Positions 34,245 to 46,500 of a DNA stretch of 64,000 nucleotides are shown one piece after another. This DNA is from Myxococcales bacterium (lineage in GTDB: Bacteria > Myxococcota_A > Polyangia > Polyangiales > Ga0077539): positions 62,001 through 126,000 of the forward strand of contig JAEUKH010000021.1 in the NCBI GenBank assembly GCA_016792845.1, given 5' to 3'. The translations under genes were made by a program, and so were the position numbers. The notes under the pieces are model-generated. The model searched no databases. It was not told the DNA's origin and was given only the letters and a program-made list of their open reading frames with translations. The first letter of the stretch is position 1. Each line of letters opens with the position of its first letter.

Positions 34245-36347
34245 ATGGCAAAGTTGGTCGTACCCATCACGTTTCAGATCCGCCAGGGTGGACAGGTTGT
34301 GCGCACCGAGTCGGTGGCGCAAGAGGTCATCAAGGTCGGGCGTGATCAGAAGTCGCATCTGCGCATCGAAGACGAAGGCGTTGCGCGTATGCACGCCGTG
34401 ATCGAGGCCAAGCCCGACGATGTTCAGATCATTGACCTTGGCTCGGGCACGAAGATCAATGGGCAGGTGGTGGCCAAGGCCGCCCTGCGCACGGGTGACG
34501 TGATCCAGATCGGCGCGACGGAGATCGCGGTCGAGATCGGTGTGCCGCGTGAGGCTGGTGTAACGGCACCCGCGGTCGCGCCGGTGGCGAGCGCGGGTTT
34601 CTCGTCGGCTTCGCCCGCGACGGGCGGATACCGCCAGGGCGCGCCGGTTGAGGCCGCCGCCGACGGTGAAGAGATCTATCAGTTGCGAAAGCGCGGCGAG
34701 ATCAACCCCCACGAGGTCGAAGAGGTCGGGAGCCACGCCATCGAAGTCCAGGTCTTGTGGAAGACCAGCGTGCTTCATGTCGCGCACCTGAAAGACGGCA
34801 AGAGCTTTGTGCTCTCGGCCAAAGACGCCAAGCTCGCGCCCACCGCACAGGTGACCGGCGGGCTCTGGGGTGTGGGCGGCGCCCTCATGATGGCTGGGGC
34901 CGCGATGAGCGACCCGCAGCACCTTGAGCGGAGCACGGGGCTCCTCGTGGGCGGCATCGGCGCGGCCACAGCCCTGGTGGGCTCTGGGGTGGGCATTCAG
35001 CTCGCGCGGAAGAACGAAGACGCCCTCAGCGATGTGTCGCGCTTCGTGGTCGGCGAAGAGGTGCTCGGCGGCGCGGGCGACCTCCCGGCGGTGTTGAACT
35101 CGGGCGGGTCACGGTTTGTGTTCCTCCCTGGGGCGACGGGCGAGGTTGAGCTTCAGGGCGTCAAGCGCACCCTCGAAGATCTCAAGGCCCAGGGCCATGC
35201 GCGGGCGTCGAGCGCGGTGCCGGGCGGCTTCGAGGTGAACATCCAGCCTGAGGGCCGGTATCGCCAAGAGCTCGGTGGCATTTCGATCGTCGCCAAGGTG
35301 GTCGCGCCGGGCCGCGTGGTGGCCGGGCACATCACCCGCGATACGCCGCTCGTGGGCGCGGTGGTGGGGTCGTTCATCGCGGTGGGCGCCGCGGTGCTCG
35401 CGCTCAACTTCGCCGTGAGCGATGACTCGGGCTTCCTCTCGTCGGCCAACGACGAAGACCGGCTCAATGAGCTCCGTGCGTTCATCCAGCGCCAGCAAGA
35501 GCGGCAGCCCGAGCAGCAGCCCGAGCAGCCGCAAGACAACCAGCAGCAGGGCGGCACGGGCACACGTCACGCGGGTGACGAGGGCAAGATGGGGCGTCGC
35601 GACGCCCCGACCCGCAGCGCCCGCTACGCGATCAAGAACAACGGCGAGCCGCCGCACCTCTCGCGCGAGACCGCACGCTCGCAGGTGCAGAACCGCGGCG
35701 TCTTCGCGGCGCTCGGTGCCGCCGGCGGCATGGCCGCGGGCTCGTCGGGCATCGTGTCTCCGTTCGGCGCGATGACCGAGTCGGGCGTCGATGACCGTAA
35801 CGCCAACGGCAACATGACCGGCGACGCCGTGGGCGACGCCTTCGGGTACGGCGGCCTCGGCGCAGCCGGTACGGGCTGGGGCGGCGGCGGCACGGGTGAA
35901 GGCACCATCGGCATGGGCGGCATCGGCACCATGGGCCACGGCTCGGGCACGGGCTCGGGGCAGGGCTTTGGTTCGGGCGCTGGGCGCGGGCTGCGCAATC
36001 GTGGCAACACGGGCCCGACGGTGCGCGCGGCGCCTCCGACGGTGACGGGGCTCCTCTCGCCTGAGGCGATCCGGCGCGTGGTGCTGCGTAACCTCGGGCA
36101 GGTCAACCACTGCTACGAGCAGGGCCTCGCGACGAGCCCGAACATCGCGGGCCGCGTGGTGGTTCGCTTCGTCATCGGCGGCACGGGCTCGGTGATGGGT
36201 TCGAACGTCAACGAGAGCTCGATCCCGGTGCCGAGCGTGGGCGAGTGCATCGCCAACGCCGTGCGTCGCTGGCAGTTTCCGGCCCCCGAAGGCGGCGGCG
36301 TCGTGACGGTGAACTACCCGTTCAACCTCCAGCCCGCCGATCAGTGA
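34245..36347 (+). CDS. FHA-domain protein with AgmX/TonB-type C terminus, GltG-like
   Basis: The ~700-residue protein has a cytoplasmic FHA domain (residues ~25-98, with VGRDQKSH, VARMHAVIE and LGSGTKINGQ; the usual SRxHA reads ARMHA). Hydrophobic segments follow in the middle (VGAVVGSFIAVGAAVLALNF is the best single TM helix). A Gly-rich flexible region precedes a C-terminal AgmX/PglI-type TonB-like domain (LSPEAIRRVVLRNLGQVNHC, WQFPAPEGGGVVTVNYPF). Such proteins cross the inner membrane and reach the periplasm, linking a cytoplasmic phospho-Thr binder to envelope parts. M. xanthus GltG has this architecture. ATG at 34245 has GGGG seven bases upstream. Confidence 0.78.
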   Translation: MAKLVVPITFQIRQGGQVVRTESVAQEVIKVGRDQKSHLRIEDEGVARMHAVIEAKPDDVQIIDLGSGTKINGQVVAKAALRTGDVIQIGATEIAVEIGVPREAGVTAPAVAPVASAGFSSASPATGGYRQGAPVEAAADGEEIYQLRKRGEINPHEVEEVGSHAIEVQVLWKTSVLHVAHLKDGKSFVLSAKDAKLAPTAQVTGGLWGVGGALMMAGAAMSDPQHLERSTGLLVGGIGAATALVGSGVGIQLARKNEDALSDVSRFVVGEEVLGGAGDLPAVLNSGGSRFVFLPGATGEVELQGVKRTLEDLKAQGHARASSAVPGGFEVNIQPEGRYRQELGGISIVAKVVAPGRVVAGHITRDTPLVGAVVGSFIAVGAAVLALNFAVSDDSGFLSSANDEDRLNELRAFIQRQQERQPEQQPEQPQDNQQQGGTGTRHAGDEGKMGRRDAPTRSARYAIKNNGEPPHLSRETARSQVQNRGVFAALGAAGGMAAGSSGIVSPFGAMTESGVDDRNANGNMTGDAVGDAFGYGGLGAAGTGWGGGGTGEGTIGMGGIGTMGHGSGTGSGQGFGSGAGRGLRNRGNTGPTVRAAPPTVTGLLSPEAIRRVVLRNLGQVNHCYEQGLATSPNIAGRVVVRFVIGGTGSVMGSNVNESSIPVPSVGECIANAVRRWQFPAPEGGGVVTVNYPFNLQPADQ

Positions 36348-36375
36348 GCGGCCGCGCCTCGGGCGCGCGCTCTCG

Positions 36376-36419
36376 ACGACCCACAGGTGCCCGCGCGGTG
36401 CCCGTGGGTCGTTGTGTTT
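36376..36419 (+). terminator. Hairpin terminator after the FHA/AgmX gene
   Basis: Perfect 9-base arms ACGACCCAC (36376-36384) and GTGGGTCGT (36404-36412) enclose a 19-base loop. They are followed by TGTGTTTG, a modest T-rich run. The site is 29 bases after the stop at 36347. Confidence 0.5.
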
Positions 36420-36594
36420 GGGCCGAGGCCTTGCTGCGAAGACGGCGCCTGGCTGGGCCCGTGTCGCGTGACCCCGCGTGCCCCGCCGAACACGCGGCGA
36501 AGTGAGCGGTGCGCGTGTTTTCGTGGTTGAGCGAAGTGTGCGCGGTCGCCTATCATCGCGGCGCCCTGCGGTGCGGGGCAGCACGAGGGCGTTG

Positions 36595-37470
36595 ATGAAA
36601 CGGGCGGTTTTCATGAGTCTGGTGGCCCTGGCGATGGCCACAAACTCAGGGTGTAGCGAGTACAATCGCGAAGCGGTTGAAGACAACAATCAGGGCATGG
36701 GGATGCTCCGCGCAGGTCGCATGGCCGACGCTCGCGATCGCTTCCAGCGCGCCGCGGATGAAGACCCGAAATTTGATCAGCCGCTCTACAACCTCGCGTT
36801 GGTGCACATGCGGCAAGATCAGTGGGCGCCCGCGGCCGAGGCGCTCACCCGCGCCATCGCGCGCAACCCGCGAAACGCCGAGTATCACTTTCAGCTCGGC
36901 AACGCCCAGTTCGCCCAAGAGCACTGGGAGGACGCGCGGCGCGCCTTCACCCAAGCGACGCAGGTCAACCCGAACTTCTACATGGCCTATGTTCGCCTCG
37001 GCGAAGTGGCCGAGAAGCTCGATGAGCCGCAGGCCGCGCTGACGGCGTACACCGCGGCGATCACCAAGGCCCCGCGCGCCTATCGGGCGTACGTGCGGCT
37101 CGGCCGGGCGTACTACCGCGTGCACGATTACGAGCGCGCCACGACGGTGCTCCGCGAGGGGCTGCGCATCACCCCCGAGGGGGCCATCGAGCGCGGCGCG
37201 ATGCACAACATTCTTGGCAACGTCTTGCTTGAGCAGAACCAACGCCCGCAGGCCATCGACGAGTTTCTTGCGGCGAACCGTGAAGACCCTGAGCTGGCCG
37301 AGGCGCTCTTCTCTGCGGGGTACACCTGCTCAGAGATCCCCGAGCGGCGGCAGCAGGCGATCTTGTATCTCCAGCGCTTCGTCGAAGCCCGCGGCGGTAG
37401 CGCGCCGCGAGAGTACCTCGACATCGCGCAGAACAAGCTCGCTGAGCTTCAGGCGACGGGCGCTCATTGA
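36595..37470 (+). CDS. TPR protein, possible lipoprotein
   Basis: The 291-residue protein has an N-terminal hydrophobic segment ending in NSGC (Cys20), a weak lipobox. It continues with TPR repeats such as NNQGMGMLRAGRMADARDRF and YVRLGRAYYRVHDYERATTV. Six or seven TPRs are visible. The ATG at 36595 is chosen because it opens the signal-like segment; an upstream in-frame extension is Arg-rich and unlikely. It lies directly before the giant TPR gene in the same direction. Confidence 0.68.
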   Translation: MKRAVFMSLVALAMATNSGCSEYNREAVEDNNQGMGMLRAGRMADARDRFQRAADEDPKFDQPLYNLALVHMRQDQWAPAAEALTRAIARNPRNAEYHFQLGNAQFAQEHWEDARRAFTQATQVNPNFYMAYVRLGEVAEKLDEPQAALTAYTAAITKAPRAYRAYVRLGRAYYRVHDYERATTVLREGLRITPEGAIERGAMHNILGNVLLEQNQRPQAIDEFLAANREDPELAEALFSAGYTCSEIPERRQQAILYLQRFVEARGGSAPREYLDIAQNKLAELQATGAH

Positions 37471-37581
37471 GCGGCTGCGCAGACACGAAGACCAGATTCA
37501 TCGCCGAGCACGATCCTCGGTAAAAAGACCACTGACCGCCTGCGATGGAGCGCTCGAAGGTAGAGCCTCCATGGTGACACG

Positions 37582-40500
37582 ATGAGCAACTCAGAGAATC
37601 TGACCGGGATCGAAGACGCAAGCACCGACAACCTCGTGACGGAGAGTGCTCCGTCGCGGCCCTCGCCAGACCCCGAGAAGCTCCGTGAGCTCGACGAGGC
37701 CGCCGCGAAATTCGAGGGCCAGAAGCGCTGGCAAGATCTCATTCGCACGCTCCAGGCCAAGGGCGACCTCGTGGTCGATGGCGAAGCGCGCGTCGCGATT
37801 CTTGAGCGCGTGGCTTCGATCTACATCGAGCGCTTCTCGAACCAGGCCGAGGCCCTCAAGGCGCACGAGGCGATTCTTGAGGTCGACGGCGGCAACGCGC
37901 GGAGCCTCGAGTTCGTCAAGGCGATGTACGAGAAGCGCCGCGAGTGGGAGAAGCTCCTCACGATCTTGCGTCGCGAGGCCGCGGCCGCCCCGGCGAGCGC
38001 GCAGTTCGAGCAGTACCTCTCGATCGCGCGCTTTGTCGCCGAGAAGGTGAAGAAGCCCGAGCTCTCGATCGAGGCGTGGGAGGAGGTGTTTCGTCGTGAC
38101 AGCGAGCACCCCGAGGCGCTGACGCAGCTCTCGAGCCTCTACGAGAAGTCGAAGGAGTTTGAGAAGCTCGGTCCGGTGTTGCGCGCGCAGGCCGCGCAGA
38201 CCAGCGACACCGCGGCGAAGATCGCGTTGCTCGTGAAGCTCGGGCTCATCGCGAGCGACAAGCTCAACGACGACGGCCTCGCGGTGGAGGCGTGGCGTGG
38301 GGTCTTGGCCCTCGACCCGAACGACCGGCGCGCGCAAGAGGCGCTGAAGAAGCGCTACCTCGCGATGCACGCGTGGGATGACCTCGAGACCTTCTACGCC
38401 GACTCGGGCAAGTGGGACGAGCTCATCAGGATCCTCGAGCGTGAGGCCGAGGCGACCGCCCTCGACACTCCCGCGAAGGTGTCGCTGCTCAGCAAGATCG
38501 CCGAGCTTTGGGAGGTGCGCAAAGAGAAGGTCGATCGGGCCGCGCGCAACCTTGAGAAGGTGCTCGAGCTCGACCCGCAGAACCGCAACGCGGCGCTGAG
38601 GCTCGCGCCGATGTACGAGGGCGCCCGCGACGCGAAGAAGCTCGCGTCGGTGCTCGAGGTCAAGCTCCAGGGCGACGCCGCAGGGGCCGAGTCGCTTGAG
38701 ACCTTGCGCCGCCTCGGCGGGCTCTACGAGACCCAGCTCAGCGACGCCGCGCGGGCCTTCGCGTGTTACCGCCAGGCCTTCGCCCTCGACCCGCTCGGTG
38801 ATGGCTCGGCGGCCGACCTTATTCGCTCGGCGAACGCCACCGCGAGCTGGCCAGAGGTGGTGGCCTCGCTCGAAGCCGCCCTCGCGCAGATCATCGAAGA
38901 GAACACGGCCTCGGATGAGGCCATCGCGATGTTGCGCCTCCGCCTCGGCGACGTGCTCGCAGGGCACCTCAACGCCGTCGACCCGGCGGCGGCGCAGTAC
39001 CGTGCGATCCTCGAGCGCGACCCGCGTCAACCCGACGCGCTCATGGCGCTCGAAGGCTTGCTGCGGAGCAACGCGCGGTGGCCTGAGCTGCTCGAAGTGC
39101 TCGACGCGCGCCTGGCCAACGCCGAGGCGGGCGAAGAGCGCCGCGCCGTGCTCTTTGAGATCGTTCGGGTGGCCGAAGAAGACCTCAAAGACGGCGTGCG
39201 CGCGGTCGAAGCGGCGAACCTGATCTTGACCGAGTTCGGCGACGACGCGGCGGCCCTCGCGGCCCTCGACCGGCTGTACGCCGCGGGCGAGGCGTGGGAG
39301 TCGCTGGCAGAGATTCTTCAGCGTGAGCTCGACCTCGCCGACCTCAATGGCGAGGCCGAGGCGGCGCTGACGTTCAAGTTTCGGCTGGCCGAGGTGCTCG
39401 CGGGCAAGCTCGGGCGCGTCGACGCCGCGTTGGGGCTCTACCGAGACATCCTCGCGACGGATGTCGAGCACGCCGCGGCGCGCGCGTCGCTCGAAGGGCT
39501 CTTGCAAGACGAGACCTGGCGGGGTGAGGCGGCCTCGATCCTCCTGCCCGTGTACGAGCTCCGCGAAGACTGGGAGAGCGTCGTGCGGGCGCTCGAAATC
39601 CTGGCGGCGGCTGAGAAAGACACCGCCGCGCGGGTTGAGCTGCTTGAGCGCATCGGGTCGGTGCACGCGACGCTGTTGAATCAGCCCGAGCGCGCGCTGA
39701 ACGCGTACGGTCGGGCCTTCCGTGATGACCCGTCGAATGGCGCGCTGACCGAGACCTTGCTCGGGGCGGCCGAGGCGGTGGGGGGCTGGCCCGAGGTGTC
39801 GGTGCTCTTCCGCGCGGGGGCGCTGAAGCACGAGGGCACCGAGCTTGGGCGTTCGCTGTGGCTGCGCGTGGCCGAGGTCGAGGGCACCCGTCGCAACAAC
39901 CTCGAAGCCGCGGTGGCGGCGCTCGAGCACCTCCTCGCGCAAGACCCGTCTGACCTCGACGCCCTCGCGGCGCTTGAGAATTCTTTCGTCGCGGCGGGCC
40001 GTTGGCAAGACGCCCTCTCGGTGATGCGCCGTCGCTTCGAGCAGCTGACCGACCCCGACGCGCAGCGTGGGGTGCTCGCGCAGATCGCTGAGACCCACGA
40101 CGCGCGCTTGCAAGACCCCGAGTCGGCCATCGCGACCTGGCGCGAGATGCTCGGGCGCGACCCGACCGACCAAGAGGCCCTCGCCTCGCTCGATCGCATC
40201 TTCGGTCGTCTGGGCCGTTGGCAAGACCTCGCTGAGAACCTCAACGTGCGGCTCGGCCTCGCAGAGTCGCCCGAAGAAGAAGATCAGCTTCGGCTCCGCT
40301 TGGCGCGCGTCTACGCCGAGCACCTCGGCGACCGCGGCGCCGCCATTGAGCTCTACCGCGCGGTCTTGTCGCGCGACGTCACCAACGACGAGGCGGTGGC
40401 GGCCCTTGAGGCCATGCTCGCCGCGCCTGAGCACACCGCCGCGGTGGTCGACGTGCTCGAACCCGTCTACCGCGAACGGGGCGCCTACGAGGCCCTGGTG

Positions 40501-43500
40501 CGCGCGTACGAGGTGCTCGTCGGGGTGACCCAAGACGCCGCCGCGCGGGTCGAGCTGCTCCACCGCGTGGCAGAGGTTCAAGAGGTCGCCCTCGACAACC
40601 CCGCCGACGCGTTCGCGACCCTCGCCCGCGCGTTGATCGACGACCCGTCGAAGGAAGAGACCCTCGAAGGGCTCGACCGGCTCGCGCGCACCCTTGAGAA
40701 GCCGGGTGATTTCGTCGCGGTGCTCGACGCCCGCATCGCCGCGGTAGAAGACCCCGAGGTGTGGATCCTCCTCAACCGCCGCGCCGCCCAGGTCGCCGAA
40801 GAGCAGCTGAGCGATGTCGAGCGCGCGATCGCGTATCACGCCGCGATCCTTGGGCGGCAGCCCCACGACATCGAGGCCATCAACGCCCTCGAACGGCTCT
40901 ACCAGCTCGCCGACCGCGCCGCTGACCTGTCGTCGGTGTTGGTTCGCAAATCTGAAGCCGTCGACGACGTCGACGAGCGGAAGCAGCTCCTCTGGCGCGC
41001 CGCCGAGATCGACGAGACGGTGCTCAACAACGCCGACTCGGCGGTGAGCACCTACGCCCGGCTCGCGGCGGTCGACGACACCGATGTCGCCCCGCTCGAC
41101 GCGTTGATCCGCTTGTTTATCGCGGGTCAGAAGTGGCCCGAGTTGCTCGGGGTGTACGAGAAGAAGGCCGACCTCCTCTCTGACCCCGATGAGAAGAAGC
41201 GCCTCTATTTCGAGATCGCCGCGGTGCACGAGAGCGAGCTGAACGACGGCACCAAGGCCGTCGACGCGTACAACCGCGCGCTCGAGCTCGACCCCACCGA
41301 TCTCATCGCGATCCAGCGTCTCGACCAGCTCTACTCGGCCCAAGGGCGCTGGCAAGAGCTGCTCGGCATCCTTGAGCGCGAGGCCGAGCTCGCCGCCGAC
41401 CCAAACGAGGTCGCGGCGTATCGCTTCAGGGTCGCAGAGCTTCACGAGAAGCGCCTCGGCCAGGTGGGCCGCGCGGTCGAGATCTACAAAGAGATCCTTG
41501 AGTCGATCCCCGATCATCAGCCTTCGATCGACGCGCTGTCGGCGATCGTGCGCGGTGACGTCGAGGCCCTCGCCGCGGCGGCGGTGCTTGAGCCGGTCTT
41601 CGAGGCCGCGGGGGCCTACGACCGGGTCGTCGAGGTGCTCGAAATCACCGTGGCGCACAGCGAAGATGCGCTCCGCAAGATCGAGCTCTTGACCCGCATC
41701 GCGGCGATTCAAGAGTCGATGCTCGACAACGCCGCGGGGGCCTTCGACGCGTACCGTCGGGCCTTCGCGCTCGACCCCAACAACGACGAGGTGCTGGGTC
41801 ACCTTGAACGCCTGGCCGAAGGGCTCGAGCGCTGGGGGGCGGTCACCGAGAGCCTCGACGCGGCGGTGCCCGCGCTCGGCGAAGACGTCTCGCGCAAGAT
41901 CGACCTTTTGCAGCGGGCCGGGCAGATCTTCGAGTCGCAGCTCGGTGACGGCGACAACGCCGTCGCGCGGTACACCCAGGCGCTCGAGCTCGACCCTGAG
42001 AATGGCGTCTCGCTCCGCGCGCTCGATCGGCTCTATGAAGCGCTCGAGCGTTGGGGCGACATGGCCGCGGTGCTGCGCCGCGAGGTCAACCTCACCGACA
42101 TGACGCCCGACGAGGCGCTCGAGGTGCGCTTCAGGCTCGCTCAGGTGCTCCAGCATCGCTTGGGCGACGTCGACGGCGCGCTCGGTGTTTACCGTGAGAT
42201 CCTTGATGCTCAGGGTGACCACGAGGCCACCGTGGCGGCCCTCGATGACCTCTTCACCCGCGACGTGCGCCGCGCTGAGATCTCGGCGATCCTTGAGCCG
42301 ATCTACCAGATGGGCGAATCGTGGGATCGCCTGGTTGACCTCAAGGCGCGCACCCTTGACCTCATCACCGAGGCCCCCGCGCGGGTCGAGCGCATGCGCG
42401 AGATCGCAGAGATCTCAGAAGAGCGTCTCGGCGACGCGCCGGGCGCGTTTGATTGGCTCGGGCGCGCGGTGCGTGAGCTTCCGCTTGATGAGCGTTCGCT
42501 CGCCGAGGTCGAGCGCCTCGCCGCGGTGACCGACGCGTGGGCCGACCTGACCAACGTCTACGCCGACGTGGTCGAGGCCGAGACCGCGCCCGAAGACGTG
42601 CGTCGCGTGATCGGCAAGCGCCTCGCGCGGGTGCACGAAGAAGAGCTCGGCAACGTCGAAGCCGCTGAGGGGGCCTACGCCTTCGTGCTCGACGTCGCGC
42701 CGCTCGACGCCGACGCCCTCGAAGCGCTCGATCGCATCTACTCGGCCTCGGCCGACGCCGCGCGGCTCGCGCCCATCGTCGAGCGCCGCGCGCAGATCGC
42801 CGAAGATCCCGAGACGAAGACCGAGTTCACCTTTCGTCTGGCCCAACTCACGCAAAACGAGCTTGAGCAGCCCGAGGCCTCGATCCGTTGGTACCGCGCC
42901 ATCGTCGACGAGATCGACCCGCGGCATCGCCCGAGCCTCGACGCCCTCGCGGCGCTCTATGAGTCGCTTGAGAAGTGGCCCGAGCTCTCGGCCATCGAGC
43001 AGCGTCGGCTCGAAGTCGCCGAGAGCGATGATGAGCAGGCCGAGCTCTACACGCGGCTCGCGGTGATCGCTGAGCGCTACCTCGCGCAGCCCGATGAGGC
43101 CGTGAAGCTCTACGAGCGGGTGCTTGTCATCCGCGGCGAAGAGACCGACACCCTCGGGGCCCTCGCGGCGCTCCATGAGTCTGCGGGGCGCTGGGCCGAG
43201 CTCATCGACATTCTTGAGCGTCAGCTCGCGAGCGAGAACGATCCCGACCAGCGCACGGCCGTCGCGTTGCGCATCGCCGAGGTCTACCTCCATCGCTTGA
43301 ACGACACCGAGCGCGCCATCGAGGGCTACCGCCGCGCCCTCGACCTCGACCCGGCGTGCTTCGACGCCCTCCGCGCCCTCGCGACCATCTACCGCAACGG
43401 TCAGCGCTGGGAGGAGCTCGTCTCGACGCTCCAGACGCTCATTCAGCTCGGGTCGGCGACCTTGCCCGATGAAGAGCTGAAGGGCGCCTACACCGAGCTC

Positions 43501-46500
43501 GGGCAGGTCTTCTGGGGCACGCTCCAGCAGGGCTGGGAGGCCGTCGACGCCTGGCGCCATGTGCTCGAACTCGACGCGGGCGACATGACCGCGATCGAGG
43601 CGCTCCTGGTCATTCACGCCGCGCAAGACGAGTGGCGCGATGTGGTCGAGGTGCTCGAGCGCAAGGCCGGGCTCGTCGAGGCGCCCGAAGAGAAGATCGC
43701 GCTGTACCTGCAGATCGCGGGCGTCTGGGCCGAGCGGCTCGAAGACCGCGACGGGGGCCGCAGCGCGTACGAGAAGATCGTCGAGATCGACCCCTTGCAC
43801 GAAGAGGCCTTCAAGGCCCTCGAAGAGCTGCACACCGCGGCCGAACGGTGGGACGACCTCGGCACGCTCTACATCGCCCGTCACGACGCCCTCGCGGAGC
43901 GCGAAGCGACCCGTGAAGCGGTGCCGTGGATGGTCGCCGCCGCGCGGGTCTACGGCGAGCGCCTCGGCGACAGCGAGCAGGCCTTCGCGGCCGCGCAGAT
44001 CGCCTTCGAAGAAGACGTCGACAACGACGACGCGGTCAAAGTCCTCGAAGGGCTCGCGGCCAGCGCCGGCAAATGGAACGAGCTCCTCAAGGGCGCCGTC
44101 GAGAGCTACCAGAGCGAGCCCGCGGGGGCCCGCAAGACCTCGCTCGGGCTTCACGTGGCCCGGTGGTACGCCGAGCTCGGGCGCCACGAGTACGCCGCGC
44201 CCATCTACGAGCAGATCACCAAGAGCGAGCCGAACAACCTCAAGGCCCAGCGCGAGTACGCGAACCTCCATCGCAAGCTCGGGCAGTGGCAGCAGGTCGC
44301 CAAGCGGCTCCAGCGCGCGTCTGAGATCTCGCGCACGCCCGACGAGCGGCGCCGCTCGCACCTCGACCTCGGCGAGGTGTACGAGAAGCAGCTGAACGCG
44401 CTGCCGCAGGCCATCGAGCAGTACGACGCCGCGCTGGCGCTCGACCCGCGCGACCTCGGCGCGCTCGAAGCCCTCGCGCGGGTGTTTCGCACCCAAGAAG
44501 AGTGGGGCCGCCTGGTCGACACCCAGCGCCGCGCCGTCGACGCCGCGACCGAAGACGGCCAGCGCATCGCGCTTCGGTTGCAGATCGGTGAGACCCTCGA
44601 AGACCGCGTCGGCGATCAAGCCGCGGCGGCCGAAGAGTACAACGCCATCCTCGCGACCGACGACGCGCACTTGCCTGCGCTGCGCGGGCTCGAGCGGGTG
44701 TACGCCGCCCTCGGGCAGAGCCAGAACCTCCTGCGGGTGCTCGAGCGCCAGCTCGATGTGGCCGAGACCGAGCGCGAGCGCATCAAGCTCCTCTCGCGCA
44801 TCGCCGAGATGCAAGAGGTCGAGTTTCTCAAGCCCGAGCTCGCCATCGCCCGCGACGAGCAGGTGCTCGAGATCGACCCGAACCATGACGGCGCGCTGCG
44901 GGGCCTCGAACGCCTCTACCGCCAGACCGCCCGGTGGAATGACCTCATCGGCACCTACGAGCGTCACCTCACGGCGACGGTCGAGCGCAACGAGCGCGTG
45001 CCGCTCTACCTCGCGATGGGCAGGGTCTACGCCGAGGAGCTGCGCGACAACGATCACGCAGAGGACGCCTTCCTCAATGTGCTCCAGATCGACGAGCACA
45101 ACGTGCAGGCGCTCGAGCTCCTCGCGCGGCTCTACGAGCAGCGTGAAGACTGGCATCGCGCCCTCGACATGCTCGAACAGCTCTCGCAGCTCTTGGCCAG
45201 CGACCGGGCCCGCGCCGTCGAGCTGCGTCACCGGGTCGGCCGCATCGCCGAAGAGCAGTTGCAAGACGAGGGGCGCGCGAGCGACCTCTACCAGAGCTGC
45301 CTCGACCTCGACGACGGGTACGTGCCGGCCTTGCAGTCGTTGCGCCGCCTCGCCGAGCGCCAGGCCGATTGGCACCTCGTCTCGCGTTACCTCGACCGCG
45401 AGCAGCAGGTCACCGAGCAGCCGCGCCAGCGGGCCAGGCTCCTGGCCGAGCTCGGGCGCATCAACGCCGAGTACCTCGACGACCTCGGCATGGCCACCTC
45501 GTGCTGGCAAGAGGCCCTGAAGAACGACGCCGACAATGAAGAGGCCGCGTGGCCGCTCGCGCGGGTCTACGTCGCAGACTCGCATTGGGCCGAGGCCGAG
45601 CCGCTCCTTGATGTGTTGGTGCGTCGGGCCTCGCGCCGCGACCCGGCCGAGCAGCTTGAGATTCAGCTGACCGCGGGGCGCGTCGCGCAGAGCCTCGCCA
45701 AGACCGACAAGGCCATCAAGGCCTTCACCGCCGCGCAGGCCCTCGATCGCTCGAATGTCGAGTCGATTCGCAGCCTCGCGAACGCGTACTTTGAAAAGAA
45801 AGACTGGGAGAACGCCTTCAAGAACTACCAGGTCTTGTTGGTGCACCACAAAGACGACCTCCCCGCCGAAGAGCGTGCAGAGCTGTATCAGCGGCTCGGC
45901 GTGGTCAAGCGCGAGCAGGGCGATCGCAAGCGCGCGGTGAACTTCCTTGAGAAGTCGCTCGAAGAGGTGCCGGGCTATGCGCCGGCGCTGCACGCGCTCA
46001 TCGAGACCTACGAGGGCTCGGGCGAGTGGGAGCAGGTGATCGCCTACAAGACCCAGGTGCTCGACAACGAGTTCGACGACGAGAAGCGCTACGCGATGTT
46101 CGTCGAGATCGCGAACCTCTGGCAAGAGCGGGTGAAGAACCCCCACAAGGCCATCCAGGCGCTCGCCGCGGCGGTCGAGATCCACCCGAACGAGCGCCCG
46201 CTCCTCACTCGGTTGACGCAGCTCTATCAAGAGACGCGTCAGTGGTCGAAGCTCATCGAGGTGGTCGAGCGGCTCATCGAGCTTGAGACCAACGCGGCGA
46301 CCAAGGCGCGCTTCGAGTACACCATCGCGACGCTCTATAACTCAGAGATCAAGAACGTCGACGAGGCCCTCGTTCACTACAACAAGGCCCTCGACAACAA
46401 CCCTGATGAGCTCAAGCCGTTCGCGAAGATCAATGAGATTCTGACGAGTCGTCGCGACTTCAAGAACCTTGAGCGCAACTTCCGCAAGATGCTTCACCGC

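Noticed and set aside
37591..46230. Two very long open frames on the minus strand (about 1543 and 1271 codons) opposite the giant TPR gene
   Set aside because: They mirror the plus-strand TPR codons. Their proteins are Arg/Leu/Asp-rich with no recognisable domain. High GC content and the codon pattern of repeats produce such frames.
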